NCBI RefSeq assembly: GCF_003355155.1
Contig: NZ_CP031320.1
Coordinates: 3,339,367-3,403,366 of the forward strand
Reading direction: 5' to 3'
Origin: Streptomyces armeniacus
GTDB taxonomy: Bacteria > Actinomycetota > Actinomycetes > Streptomycetales > Streptomycetaceae
Length of the DNA stretch: 64,000 nucleotides
Shown one piece after another: positions 1-8,350 of the stretch; position 1 is the first letter of the stretch; the number at the start of each line of letters is the position of its first letter. The translations under genes were made by a program, and so were the position numbers. A model generated the notes under the pieces. The model had not been told where the DNA came from. It was given only the letters and a program-made list of their open reading frames with translations, and ran no database searches.

Positions 1-1109
1 ACGGCAAGCAGATGAAGCATGTCGGTGGTGCGGAACGCCTGGTCGAGATCGTGCGGGATGCGTGCGGTGTCACCGACGACCAGGCCCGGCAGCAGCGCCC
101 GCGGATCCGGCGCGAGGCCGTCGCTGGCCTCCCGGAGCCCGGCCCGCAGGTCGCCCGCCGTGCGCTGGAGCGCGCTCGGGCGGCCGATGACCTCGGGCGG
201 CCGGGTGCCCTGTGCGCGCAGCACGGCGGCGATGTCCCGTCCGCCCCGCCCGGCGCCCTGCGCGGGAGCGAGCCGCGCCTCGACCCGCACGCGTGCCGAG
301 GGCAGCAGCCCCCGCCAGGCCCCTTCCGCGCTGCCGGCAGCGGGTGGGCGGGAGCCGGCGTCGCCGTTGCGGTCCGCGCCGTCGCTGCCGCCGTCGCCGT
401 CGCCGTCGCCGCCGCTGTCGGCGCCTGCTGCCGGGCCGGCTGGGCCGTCCCGCTCCTGTGGGTGGACCAGGAGCAGCACCGGGGCCCGTACGGCCACCGT
501 GCCCACGCCGTCCGCCGTGACGCGGCGGATCTCCGCCGGCACGACGATGACGCCTTCCTCTCTCCGCGCGCCCCGGACCTGCGGGTGCGTGGTGTGCGGG
601 TCGCCGGTGACGGTCAACTCGGCCGTGGCGTGCGCGTATTCGGCGGCCAGCTCGGGGACCGGCCCGCGGTGCACGTCCGCCGCGTGGAGCGCGGCGGACG
701 TGGCGGCCGCCGCCGCGCACAGCAGCGTCATCGCGGCTGCGCCGAACACGCCGCGCCGGAACGGCGGCCGGCCCACCGTGCCCGGCGCGGTGGCCGCTCG
801 GCGGCGGGACAGGACCGCGAGCAGCGCCCCGGCGACACCGCATGCCACCGCCGCCAGCGCGGCCGTACGGCCGGTCGTCCCGACGCCGAGGGCCGCCGCC
901 GCCCACGCGGCGAGGGCAGGCGGGACCAGCCGGAGATCCGTGGGCCCCTCCTGGCGGGGATCGGCGGCGCCGAGCCGGTGCCCCGAGAGCGTGTGCACGG
1001 TGCTGCGCCGCCCGCCCCGGCCGCTCGGGATGCCGGGCGTGGATGTGGATGTGGACGTGGACGTGGACGTGGTGACCGTACGCGTGCCCGCGCCCGTGCC
1101 GCCGGTCAT
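1..1109 (-). CDS. comEC: ComEC-type DNA uptake/competence membrane protein, N-terminal part (runs off window)
   Basis: The minus-strand frame opens with ATG at 1109 and stays open to the window edge, so about 369 N-terminal residues are visible. The start overlaps the stop of comEA by 4 bp (ATGA), the usual comEA-comEC arrangement. After a short Ser-Thr-rich N-terminus come two Ala/Leu/Val-rich hydrophobic segments, then a DUF4131-like region. At the edge the reading is DMLHLLAV, matching the start of the conserved ComEC motif (HLLAVSG). In characterised systems ComEC forms the inner-membrane channel for single-stranded DNA. Streptomyces are not known to be naturally competent, so the role here is inferred. 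The overlapping 487-residue minus-strand reading in another frame lacks this family signature and was discarded. Confidence 0.85.
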   Translation of the reverse strand, partial: MTGGTGAGTRTVTTSTSTSTSTSTPGIPSGRGGRRSTVHTLSGHRLGAADPRQEGPTDLRLVPPALAAWAAAALGVGTTGRTAALAAVACGVAGALLAVLSRRRAATAPGTVGRPPFRRGVFGAAAMTLLCAAAAATSAALHAADVHRGPVPELAAEYAHATAELTVTGDPHTTHPQVRGARREEGVIVVPAEIRRVTADGVGTVAVRAPVLLLVHPQERDGPAGPAAGADSGGDGDGDGGSDGADRNGDAGSRPPAAGSAEGAWRGLLPSARVRVEARLAPAQGAGRGGRDIAAVLRAQGTRPPEVIGRPSALQRTAGDLRAGLREASDGLAPDPRALLPGLVVGDTARIPHDLDQAFRTTDMLHLLA

Positions 1110-2665
1110 GGACTGACCCGCGGCTCGATGTCCGCGAAGCGGGCGTCGCCGATGCCGTTGACCTCGCGGAGTTCGTCGACCGAGGTGTAACCGCCGTTCT
1201 CCGTGCGGTAGTCGATGATGTGCTGGGCCAGGACCGGGCCGACGCCGGGCAGCGCCTCCAGCTGTTCGGCCGTCGCGGAGTTGAGGCTGATACGGGCTCC
1301 GGCGTCGGCGCCCGGCCCCGCCGGGCCGCCCGGGGCGGGACTGCCGCGCGCGTCGGTGGGCGCCGGACCGGCGGCGGAGGCGCCGCTGCCGCCCACGACG
1401 ATCTGCTCGCCGTCGACAAGCAGGCGCGCCTTGTTGAGCGCGCCGGTCTCCGTGCCGGGCTCCGCGCCGCCGGCCGCCTCAAGGGCGTCTGCGACACGCG
1501 AGCCTGGCGGGAGGCGGTGCACCCCGGGCTCACGCACCTTCCCGGAGACGTCGACCGTCACCCGTTTCCCCGGACTCGGCTCGGGGCCCGTGCCCGCCGG
1601 TGCGTTGTCGGGGCGCCCCGAGAGGGACGGCGGCCCGGAAGTGCCGGTGGCCGCCTCGGGCGCCCGCACGGTCTGCGGACGGCCCGACCAGAAGTGGTGC
1701 ACGGCGAAGCCGACCGCGATCAGCAGCACAAGTCCCAGGGCCACGATCGTCCTCGGCTCCACTCCGCAGCGGAGCTGCACCCACGTCGGCAGCCGCTCGC
1801 CCACGGCCAGCCGCAGCCTGGCGGCCCGTGACGGTGCGGGCGGCTGCTCCTCGTCCGCCTCCCCACCCGTGGTGGCCGGCCGACTCCCCTCGTCCGCGTC
1901 CAGGGGCCGCCAACGGTGCTGGACAGGACGGTGATGTGCCGACGAGGAAGCGCCGCCGGGGCCGCGGTCCGTGCGCGGGAAGGCGGCCGATGCTCCGCCG
2001 CCTCCGCCCGCCCGTTCACCGTGCTCGCCCGCGTGCTCCGCACGGCTCCGCCGCACCGCGTCACGCGCCGCGTCACGCGCCGCCGAGATGGCGACCGTAC
2101 GAGGCAGTACATCGCCCGTGGCCGTACGGGCGGGCTGCGGCGGGCCGTGCTGCCGCACCTGGCGCGGCAGCACGCGGTGTGCCCCGCCGGCCGGGTCCAG
2201 CGGAGGGCGTACGCCAACGGCCGGTGGCGCGGCGTCAGTTACGGGCGGTGGCCCGCAGGGTCCATCACCCGGAGGACCGCCAGCCTCGGCATCCGCATCC
2301 GCATCCGCATCCGCATTCGCATCCGCGTCCACTTCCACGTCCACGTCGGCTTCCGGTAACGGAAACGGGACCGGGAGCGGCGGGAACGGGTCAGAGCCCC
2401 GCCCAAGGGACGGATCAGGCGCCGGAGGCGCCGCCCACCCCTCCCCCTCAGCCCCGTCCCCCGCACCGGACGCACCGCCACCGGACCGGGGCGGTGGCGC
2501 GAACAGGGACGAGGCGCGCTCGGGCAGCGGCGAGGACGCGGGCGGTACGGGCGCGGGCACGTGGCGGCGGAGGCGGCGCGCGCCCCGGGCAGTGCCCCGA
2601 ACGGGGCCCCGGGCCGGGCCGCGGTGGCCCGGCCCACGAGTGTCACGGTGTGATCGAGAGGTCAT
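1106..2665 (-). CDS. comEA: ComEA family helix-hairpin-helix DNA-binding protein
   Basis: A 519-residue protein if started at the ATG at 2665 (MTSRSHRD). Longer starts exist, but that N-terminus looks non-native. Residues 1 to about 300 are low complexity (Pro/Ala/Gly/Arg). One membrane segment lies at about 305-327 (RTIVALGLVLLIAVGF). A SLBB-like domain covers about 367-427 (VTVDVSGKVREPGVHRLPPG). A C-terminal double helix-hairpin-helix covers about 458-519 (LNSATAEQLEALPGVGPVLA, then VNGIGDARF). ComEA proteins bind double-stranded DNA outside the membrane and hand it to ComEC, whose gene overlaps downstream. The long disordered N-terminus with an Asp-Ala repeat is unusual, and the true start could be internal. 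Confidence 0.88.
   Translation of the reverse strand: MTSRSHRDTRGPGHRGPARGPVRGTARGARRLRRHVPAPVPPASSPLPERASSLFAPPPRSGGGASGAGDGAEGEGWAAPPAPDPSLGRGSDPFPPLPVPFPLPEADVDVEVDADANADADADADAEAGGPPGDGPCGPPPVTDAAPPAVGVRPPLDPAGGAHRVLPRQVRQHGPPQPARTATGDVLPRTVAISAARDAARDAVRRSRAEHAGEHGERAGGGGGASAAFPRTDRGPGGASSSAHHRPVQHRWRPLDADEGSRPATTGGEADEEQPPAPSRAARLRLAVGERLPTWVQLRCGVEPRTIVALGLVLLIAVGFAVHHFWSGRPQTVRAPEAATGTSGPPSLSGRPDNAPAGTGPEPSPGKRVTVDVSGKVREPGVHRLPPGSRVADALEAAGGAEPGTETGALNKARLLVDGEQIVVGGSGASAAGPAPTDARGSPAPGGPAGPGADAGARISLNSATAEQLEALPGVGPVLAQHIIDYRTENGGYTSVDELREVNGIGDARFADIEPRVSP
2289..2330. repeat. GCATCC hexamer microsatellite inside comEA
   Basis: Seven near-perfect tandem GCATCC hexamers (one reads GCATTC, one GCGTCC). 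On the coding strand they encode an alternating Asp-Ala stretch in the disordered N-terminus of ComEA. The unit is a multiple of three, so copy-number change would not shift the frame. Confidence 0.85.
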
Positions 2666-2757
2666 GCCGAGGACGCTACGGAGTCCCCGCACAGTCAGAT
2701 GATCTTGCTCAATTCCTGGGGATAACCAGCGAGTTGTGGATAACTCCGTCACCCGCC

Positions 2758-3603
2758 TCAGCGAAGCGAGACCACCGCACCGAGCAGTCCCGGCCCCGTG
2801 TGCGCCCCGATCACCGCGCCCACCTCGCTCACGTGGAGGTCGGCGAGCCCCCGCAGCCGGCCGCGCAGCCGCTCCGCCAGCTGCTCCGCGCGCTCAGGCG
2901 CCGCGAGATGGTGTACGGCGACGTCCACCCGCGCGTCGCCGGACTTCTCGACGACGATCTCCTCCAGCCGGGCCAGCGCCCTGGACGCCGTACGCACCTT
3001 CTCCAGCATGGCGATGCGCCCCTCGGACAGCTCCAGCAGCGGCTTGACCGCCAGCGCGGACCCCAACAGCGCCTGGGCGGCGCCGATCCGGCCGCCTCGG
3101 CGCAGATAGTCGAGGGTGTCGACATAGAAATACGCGGAGGTGCCCTCGGCCCGCTTCTCGGCCGCGGCCACGGCGTCGTCCACCGTGCCGCCGGCCCGCG
3201 CGGCGCCCGCCGCCGCCAGCGCGCAGAAGCCCAGCGCCATCGCGACCATCCCGGTGTCGACGACCCGCACCGGGACCGGCGCCTCCCGCGCGGCCATCAG
3301 CGCCGCGTCGTACGTGCCGGAGAACTCCGCCGAAAGGTGCAGCGAGACCACGCCGTCCGCGCCCCCGTCCGCGGCCGCCCGGTACGCCTCCGCGAACATC
3401 GCCGGGCTCGGCCGTGACGTCGTCACCGCCCGCCGTTTGCGCAGGGCCTCGGCCAGCGAGCGGGCGGAGATCTCGGTGCCCTCCTCCAGCGCCTCGTCGC
3501 CGAGCACCACGGTCAACGGAACGGAGCTGATGCCGTGCTCGACCAGCGCCGCCGGTGGCAGATAGGCCGTGGAGTCAGTGACGATCGCGACGTGGCGGGA
3601 CAT
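2758..3603 (-). CDS. DegV family fatty-acid-binding protein
   Basis: A 281-residue protein starting ATG at 3603 (MSRHVAIVTDSTAYLP), the normal length for DegV. The N-terminal VTDSTAYLP motif and the central SRPSPAMF segment are DegV hallmarks, and the fold is a two-domain lipid-binding protein. In Gram-positive bacteria DegV/FakB proteins present fatty acids to the FakA kinase. No fakA is visible here, so the ligand and partner are unknown. The gene is codirectional with comEA (gap 92 bp) and lies downstream of the leuS-side genes. A leaderless promoter may sit just upstream. Confidence 0.9.
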   Translation of the reverse strand: MSRHVAIVTDSTAYLPPAALVEHGISSVPLTVVLGDEALEEGTEISARSLAEALRKRRAVTTSRPSPAMFAEAYRAAADGGADGVVSLHLSAEFSGTYDAALMAAREAPVPVRVVDTGMVAMALGFCALAAAGAARAGGTVDDAVAAAEKRAEGTSAYFYVDTLDYLRRGGRIGAAQALLGSALAVKPLLELSEGRIAMLEKVRTASRALARLEEIVVEKSGDARVDVAVHHLAAPERAEQLAERLRGRLRGLADLHVSEVGAVIGAHTGPGLLGAVVSLR

Positions 3604-3610
3604 GAAGCGG

Positions 3611-3616
3611 AGATTA
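3611..3616 (-). promoter_or_regulatory. Possible -10 box for a leaderless degV transcript
   Basis: On the minus strand TAATCT fits TANNNT and ends 7 nt before the ATG at 3603. It lies inside a palindrome (GGAGATTATCTCC on the plus strand, 3609-3621) that could be an operator. No convincing -35 box was seen. Confidence 0.35.
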
Positions 3617-3673
3617 TCTCCCGTTGTCGGCGAGTGGCAGCACAGGCCCGGACGTTTAGCTTCCGCTTACCTT

Positions 3674-3781
3674 CCGTACGAGGTCCGGGCCGGTCCCGTA
3701 CGAGCTCCCGGACGCCTCCGTACGACGTCCGTACGACGCGCCCGACGGGTCCGTACGACGCCCGCGCCCGACGTCCGTACA
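3674..3781. repeat. Phased array of CCGTACG motifs in an intergenic region
   Basis: Six copies of CCGTAC(G/A)A start at 3674, 3696, 3718, 3729, 3751 and 3775. The spacings are 22, 22, 11, 22 and 24 bp, close to multiples of one helical turn. The core CGTACG is a perfect palindrome. The array fills the gap between degV and the gene at 3808-4683. CGTACG is also common in coding parts of this window, so base composition bias contributes. Confidence 0.7.
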
Positions 3782-3807
3782 ACGCCCGCGGCGGCCCCTC
3801 CGCGCCC

Positions 3808-4683
3808 TCAAGGAGCGCTCTGCGGGCGCCCCTTGCGGAGGTCCGGCAGCTTCCGCGGCTGCTTCCCCGCCGCGCCCGCACCCGCCTCCGTGTCCACGTC
3901 CGCGCCCGCGTCCGTGCCGGTGTCCGTCTCCGGAGCCGCCCCCGCCTCGGACGCACCGGACGTACCGGACGCACCGGCCTCGCCCGTGCCCCGTTCCAGC
4001 GCCTCGCCCGTGCCCCGTTCCAGCGCCTCGCCCGTGCCCCGTTCCAGCGCCTCGGCCGCGTCCGGCCCGCGCAGTCTGCGCGCGGCCTCGCCGTCCGGCG
4101 TGCGCTCCGCGTCCAGCGCGGGCGCCCCGCCCGCCGGCGGCTCCCGCCACCCGCGCAGCGCGCCCGACTCGATCTCGATCTGCTCGCGGAGCGCCGACAG
4201 CCCCTCCGCGTCGTACTGCCCGGCGCGGTCCTGCGCGGCGAAGCGGAGGGAGTCAGCGGACTCCTTGATGGTGTCGACCCGCTTGCGCACGTCCGGCAGC
4301 CGCTCCGCGATCCGCGCGCGGTCCGGCTCCCGCTCCATGAGCAGCCGCAGCTCGCCGTCGACCTGCCGGGCGTGGTCGTGCAGCCGGTCCAGCAGCCCGA
4401 TGGCCTCCCGCAGCGAGGCGTCGTCGCCCGCCCCGGTCTCCAGCGCGAGGCGCGTGCTGTCGATGGAGGAGCGCAGCTCCAGGCGTACGCGCGCCACCTC
4501 GCCGACCGGTCCCGGCTGCGCGGTCTTCGCCTTGAGCGCCGTCTCCTCCACTGTCCGCCTGACCTGCGCACCGGTGCGCTCCACGCCCCGCTTCACGGCG
4601 CGTACGGCACGCACCGCGGCGATGACGCCCAGGGTCACGAAGACCACGAAGAGCAAGGCCAGTACGCCGATGACGAATTCCAC
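3808..4683 (-). CDS. Conserved actinobacterial membrane-anchored protein, function unknown
   Basis: A 291-residue protein starting ATG at 4683. Residues 2-24 form one N-terminal membrane segment (EFVIGVLALLFVVFVTLGVI). About 200 charged residues with heptad-like Arg/Glu/Leu spacing follow and probably form a coiled coil facing the cytoplasm. The C-terminal third is acidic and repetitive, with the octapeptide GEALERGT three times in a row, and ends in a basic tail (RKLPDLRKGRPQSAP). It lies directly downstream of leuS in the same direction (gap 196 bp). I do not recognise the family. A structural or envelope role is only a guess. Confidence 0.75.
   Translation of the reverse strand: MEFVIGVLALLFVVFVTLGVIAAVRAVRAVKRGVERTGAQVRRTVEETALKAKTAQPGPVGEVARVRLELRSSIDSTRLALETGAGDDASLREAIGLLDRLHDHARQVDGELRLLMEREPDRARIAERLPDVRKRVDTIKESADSLRFAAQDRAGQYDAEGLSALREQIEIESGALRGWREPPAGGAPALDAERTPDGEAARRLRGPDAAEALERGTGEALERGTGEALERGTGEAGASGTSGASEAGAAPETDTGTDAGADVDTEAGAGAAGKQPRKLPDLRKGRPQSAP
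3977..4048. repeat. Three perfect 24-bp tandem repeats in a coding region
   Basis: Units 3977-4000, 4001-4024 and 4025-4048 are identical and encode the octapeptide GEALERGT on the minus strand within the gene at 3808-4683. The repeat is in frame and has no spacers, so it is a slippage expansion and not a CRISPR array. Confidence 0.9.
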
Positions 4684-4830
4684 CCGGGCTCCTTCGTCCG
4701 TGCCGCCGTCTCCCGTGCCGTCTCCAGCCTAAACGGACGGGAGCGGCATGGCGTTCCGCGCGTCCCGGACGGCCCCCGTAAACCTCCCCGTAGGGGAAGC
4801 GACGGCCGCCCGCAACCGCACCTCCGTCGT

Positions 4831-4901
4831 CGCCCCGGAGTCACCCCCGGACGACGTCCACCCCAGACTCGCCCCGGAGTCACCCCGGAACGACGTTCAC
4901 C
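4831..4901. repeat. Imperfect direct duplication of the leuS 3' end
   Basis: A roughly 32-bp block covering the last leuS codons and stop (4870-4901) is repeated with a few changes at 4831-4862, just past the stop. Both begin CGCCCCGGAGTCACC. The outer copy is a non-coding relic. Confidence 0.75.
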
Positions 4902-7789
4902 AGCTTCGGCGCCCGCACGATCACCTTCCGGGCCGGCGAGCCGCCCAGGGCCGCGACGATCGCCGGCTCCGCCAGCGCCGCCTCCTCCAGCTCGGCGTCC
5001 GTGATGGACGGCGCCACCTCCAGCCGCGCCTTGACCTTGCCCTTGACCTGAACGACGCAGGTCACGGTCTCGTCCACGACGTACGCCGGATCGGCCACGG
5101 GGAAGCCCTCGTACACGACGGTCGACTCGTGCCCCAGCCTGCGCCACAGCTCCTCGGCGACGTGCGGGGCCAGCGGCGCGATCAGCAGCACCAGGCCCTC
5201 GGCCACCCGGCGGGAGACCTCGGGCTGCTTGGTGAGGTGGTTGTTCAGTTCGGTGATCTTCGCGATGGCGGTGTTGAAGCGCAGCCCGCTCAGGTCCTGC
5301 CGTACGCCGTCGATCGCCTTGTGCAGGGCGCGCAGCGTCGCCTCGTCCGGCTCGTCCTCCGTGACGGCGATCTCGCCGGTCGACTCGTCGACGACGTTCC
5401 GCCACAGCCGCTGCAGCAGCCGGTACTGGCCGACGACCGCGCGGGTGTCCCAGGGCCGGGAGACGTCCAGGGGGCCCGTCGCCAGCTCGTACAGGCGCAG
5501 CGTGTCCGCGCCGTACTCCGCGCAGATCTCGTCCGGAGTGACGGCGTTCTTCAGGGACTTGCCCATCTTGCCCAGCGTCCGGGAGACCTTCTCGCCCTGG
5601 TGGAAGTACGCGCCGTCACGCTCCTCCACCTCGGCGGCCGGTACGGCGATGCCGCGGCTGTCGCGGTAGACGTACGCCTGGATCATGCCCTGGTTGAACA
5701 GCTTGTGGAACGGCTCGGCCGAGGACACGTGCCCCAGGTCGAACAGCACCTTCGACCAGAAGCGCGCGTACAGCAGGTGCAGCACCGCGTGCTCGGAGCC
5801 GCCCACGTACAGGTCGACGCCGCCGTTCGGCAGGCCGTCGCGCGGGCCCATCCAGTACCGTTCGACGGCGGGGTCGACCAGGCGCTGGTCGTTGTACGGG
5901 TCCAGATAGCGCAGCTCGTACCAGCAGGAGCCGGCCCAGTTGGGCATGGTGTTGGTCTCCCGCCGGTACTTGCGCGGGCCGTCGCCCAGGCCCAGATCCA
6001 GGGTGACGTTCACCCAGTCCTCGTTGCGGGACAGCGGCGTCTCGGGCGAGGTGTGTGCGTCGTCCGGGTCGAAGGTGCGCGGGGAGTAGTCGTCGACCTC
6101 GGGCAGCTCCAGCGGCAGCATCGACTCGGGCACCGCGTGGGCGACGCCCTCCTCGTCGTACACGATCGGGAACGGCTCGCCCCAGTACCGCTGGCGGCTG
6201 AACAGCCAGTCGCGCAGCCGGTAGTTGACGGTGCCGGCGCCGATGCCCTGCGCCTCCAGCCACTCCGTGATCTTCGCCTTGGCCTCGACGACGCCCAGGC
6301 CGTCCAGGACGACCCGCTGGCCGGCCGAGTTCACAATCCGCGCGTCGTACGAGACGAACGCCTCGTCCCAGGTGGCGGGGTCGGTGCCGCGGTCGTCGGA
6401 GGGCTCGACGACGCAGCGCATCGGCAGCTCGAAGGCGCGCGCGAACTCGAAGTCGCGGTGGTCGTGCGCGGGGACGGCCATGATGGCGCCGGTGCCGTAA
6501 CCCATCAGCACGTAGTCGGCGATGAAGACCGGCACGCGCTCGCCGCTGACCGGGTTCGTGGCGTACGCACCCGTGAACACGCCGGTCTTGTCCTTGGCCT
6601 CGGCCTGCCGCTCGACGTCGGACTTGGCGGCGGCCTGCGCGCGGTACGCGGCGACCGCCTCGGCCGGCGTGGCGTGGCCGCCGGTCCACACCTCGTGGGT
6701 GCCCTCCGGCCAGGCGTCCGGCACGATCGAGGCGGCGTGGCCCTCGCCGGACACCAGGTCGTGCTCGGGGGCCAGCACCATGTAGGTCGCACCGAACAGG
6801 GTGTCCTGCCGGGTGGTGAAGACGGTGATCGCGGCGTGTTCCTCGCCGTGCGCGGTGTCGACCGGGAAGTCGACGCGCGCGCCCTCGCTGCGGCCGATCC
6901 AGTTGCGCTGCTGCAGCTTGATCGCCTCGGGCCAGTCCAGCGAGTCCAGGTCGTTCAGCAGCCGCTCGGCGTACGCGGTGATGCGCATGTTCCACTGCCG
7001 CAGCTTGGCCTTGAAGACGGGGAAGTTGCCGCGCTCGGAGCGGCCCTCGGCGGTGACCTCCTCGTTGGCCAGGACGGTGCCCAGCCCGGGGCACCAGTTC
7101 ACGGGGGCGTCGGAGGCGTACGCCAGCCGGTAGTCCCCCAGCAGGTCGGCGCGCTCCGTACGGTCCAGCGCGCTCCACTCGGCGCGGCCCTCGGGCGTCC
7201 GGCGCCGCCCGGACTCGAACTCGGCGACCAGCTCGTCGATCGGCCGCGCGCGGTCCGCCTCCTCGTCGTACCAGGAGTTGAAGATCTGCAGGAAGATCCA
7301 CTGCGTCCACTTGTAGTACGACGTGTCGATCGTCGCGAACGTACGGCGCTGGTCGTGGCCCAGGCCCAGCCGACGCAGCTGCGCCCGCATCTGCACGATG
7401 TTCGCCTCGGTGGACACCCGCGGGTGCGTGCCGGTCTGTACGGCGTACTGCTCGGCGGGCAGCCCGAACGCGTCGAAGCCCAGGGTGTGCAGGACGTTGT
7501 GGCCGGTCATCCGCTGGAAGCGGCCGTAGACGTCGGTGGCGATGTAGCCCAGCGGGTGGCCGACGTGCAGGCCGGCGCCCGAGGGGTACGGGAACATGTC
7601 CATGATGAACTTCTTGGGCTTGGCCGCCGTCTCCGGATCGCCGCCCAGGGCGCCGTCACCGGGGTTGGGCGCCTCGTACGTGCCGTGCTTCTCCCAGAAG
7701 TCCTGCCAGCGCGCCTCGATGTCGGCGGCCAGTGCCGCCGTGTAGCGATGGGGGGCCGCGGTCTCGGCGGCGGTCGTGGTCTCGCTCAT
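4880..7789 (-). CDS. leuS: Leucyl-tRNA synthetase
   Basis: A 969-residue class I aminoacyl-tRNA synthetase that charges tRNA-Leu. The start is ATG at 7789 ([10 protein letters not shown]), preceded by GAGGAC. An in-frame ATG 60 bp upstream would place the start in the leader and is rejected. The HIGH-type motif is HVGH at about 75-78 within a [13 protein letters not shown] context. The CP1 editing insertion follows, then [10 protein letters not shown], and the KMSKS-type loop reads KMGKS. Length and domain order are typical of bacterial LeuRS. Expression is probably attenuated by the leader peptide and terminator at 7834-7951. Confidence 0.98.
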   Translation of the reverse strand: MSETTTAAETAAPHRYTAALAADIEARWQDFWEKHGTYEAPNPGDGALGGDPETAAKPKKFIMDMFPYPSGAGLHVGHPLGYIATDVYGRFQRMTGHNVLHTLGFDAFGLPAEQYAVQTGTHPRVSTEANIVQMRAQLRRLGLGHDQRRTFATIDTSYYKWTQWIFLQIFNSWYDEEADRARPIDELVAEFESGRRRTPEGRAEWSALDRTERADLLGDYRLAYASDAPVNWCPGLGTVLANEEVTAEGRSERGNFPVFKAKLRQWNMRITAYAERLLNDLDSLDWPEAIKLQQRNWIGRSEGARVDFPVDTAHGEEHAAITVFTTRQDTLFGATYMVLAPEHDLVSGEGHAASIVPDAWPEGTHEVWTGGHATPAEAVAAYRAQAAAKSDVERQAEAKDKTGVFTGAYATNPVSGERVPVFIADYVLMGYGTGAIMAVPAHDHRDFEFARAFELPMRCVVEPSDDRGTDPATWDEAFVSYDARIVNSAGQRVVLDGLGVVEAKAKITEWLEAQGIGAGTVNYRLRDWLFSRQRYWGEPFPIVYDEEGVAHAVPESMLPLELPEVDDYSPRTFDPDDAHTSPETPLSRNEDWVNVTLDLGLGDGPRKYRRETNTMPNWAGSCWYELRYLDPYNDQRLVDPAVERYWMGPRDGLPNGGVDLYVGGSEHAVLHLLYARFWSKVLFDLGHVSSAEPFHKLFNQGMIQAYVYRDSRGIAVPAAEVEERDGAYFHQGEKVSRTLGKMGKSLKNAVTPDEICAEYGADTLRLYELATGPLDVSRPWDTRAVVGQYRLLQRLWRNVVDESTGEIAVTEDEPDEATLRALHKAIDGVRQDLSGLRFNTAIAKITELNNHLTKQPEVSRRVAEGLVLLIAPLAPHVAEELWRRLGHESTVVYEGFPVADPAYVVDETVTCVVQVKGKVKARLEVAPSITDAELEEAALAEPAIVAALGGSPARKVIVRAPKLVNVVPG

Positions 7790-7833
7790 CGTCCTCAAAG
7801 CTCCATCGGTCGTCTCTGCTTGCCCGGGAAATG

Positions 7834-7858
7834 AAAAATCCCCTCGCACAGGAGGGGA
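7834..7858 (-). terminator. Attenuator terminator upstream of leuS
   Basis: On the minus strand a 7-bp stem (TCCCCTC / GAGGGGA) with loop CTGTGC is followed by five T residues, unusually canonical for an actinomycete. It lies between the leader peptide stop (7901) and the leuS start (7789). The upstream segment at about 7875-7891 (CCCCTCTGAACGGGG) can pair with itself or with the terminator arms, allowing mutually exclusive structures. Confidence 0.8.
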
Positions 7859-7900
7859 CGCCGCGCCGATTCCGGCCCCGTTCAGAGGGGTCGGTAGTCC

Positions 7901-7939
7901 TCAGCGCGGCCCGCTAAGCAGAAGGCGTACGGCACGCAT
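7901..7939 (-). CDS. leuS leader peptide with three consecutive Leu codons
   Basis: A 12-codon ORF reading MRAVRLLLSGPR. The three Leu codons are CTT CTG CTT, and CTT is rare in this GC-rich genome. The ATG at 7939 lies 6 nt after a -10 box with no Shine-Dalgarno site, so the transcript is probably leaderless. Stalling at the Leu codons when charged tRNA-Leu is scarce would favour an antiterminator over the hairpin at 7834-7858. Architecture matches classic amino-acid attenuators of actinobacteria; function is inferred. Confidence 0.75.
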   Translation of the reverse strand: MRAVRLLLSGPR

Positions 7940-7945
7940 GCGCAC

Positions 7946-7951
7946 AGGGTA
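7946..7951 (-). promoter_or_regulatory. -10 box of the leuS leader transcript
   Basis: TACCCT on the minus strand fits TANNNT and leaves 6 nt to the A of the leader ATG at 7939, the spacing of leaderless Streptomyces transcripts. No strong -35 hexamer was seen. Confidence 0.6.
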
Positions 7952-8010
7952 CCGCAAGGGCCACGCGCCGTCCGGGGCGTCCGGAACGTGAGCGGGAGCG
8001 GCCCGTAACG

Positions 8011-8053
8011 CAGACGACGTGTGTCCGCTTTGAGCGCGGGCACACGTCGTCTG
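8011..8053 (-). terminator. Hairpin terminator after tRNA-Ala
   Basis: A perfect 13-bp inverted repeat (CAGACGACGTGTG at 8011-8023 and its complement at 8041-8053) with a 17-nt loop lies 9 nt beyond the tRNA 3' end. There is no U-tract, as is common in actinomycetes. Confidence 0.75.
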
Positions 8054-8062
8054 GCAATCGCG

Positions 8063-8135
8063 TGGAGCTAAGGAGATTCGAACTCCTGACCCCTTGCATG
8101 CCATGCAAGTGCTCTACCAACTGAGCTATAGCCCC
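8063..8135 (-). tRNA. tRNA-Ala (anticodon GGC)
   Basis: A 73-nt cloverleaf. The acceptor GGGGCTA pairs with TAGCTCC, followed by discriminator A. The D arm contains GCTCAGTTGGTAGAGC, the anticodon loop is ATGGCAT (GGC) and the T loop contains TTCGAAT. The 3' CCA is not encoded. The gene is almost identical to the copy at 12604-12676. Confidence 0.97.
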
Positions 8136-8350
8136 AAGAATGGTCCGTGCGGAAAACGCGGCCAGTGGTGCCGCCGGTTTCCCGGCGTCCGCGCTGTGAC
8201 GTCCCCGCTACGGCGGTGCCTACTGTACACGCCCGCGGCAGTGGTCCGCCAAAGTGTTTCCGCACCCCCGACACCCCTTCCACCTGGCGTTCACGGCCGG
8301 CCGATACTGTCGGGGCGCCGACGCACCGCGATCCTGGAGAGACGCACGCC

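Noticed and set aside
70..1533. A 487-residue minus-strand ORF overlapping comEC and comEA
   Set aside because: Arg/Pro-rich out-of-frame reading; the comEC and comEA frames carry family motifs and the ATGA junction.
3977..4048. Candidate CRISPR-like repeat
   Set aside because: Units are contiguous without spacers and encode an in-frame octapeptide.
4748..7834. A 1028-residue plus-strand ORF opposite leuS
   Set aside because: No recognisable domain; Gly/Val/Arg/His-rich composition typical of the antisense of a high-GC gene. leuS on the minus strand has full motifs.
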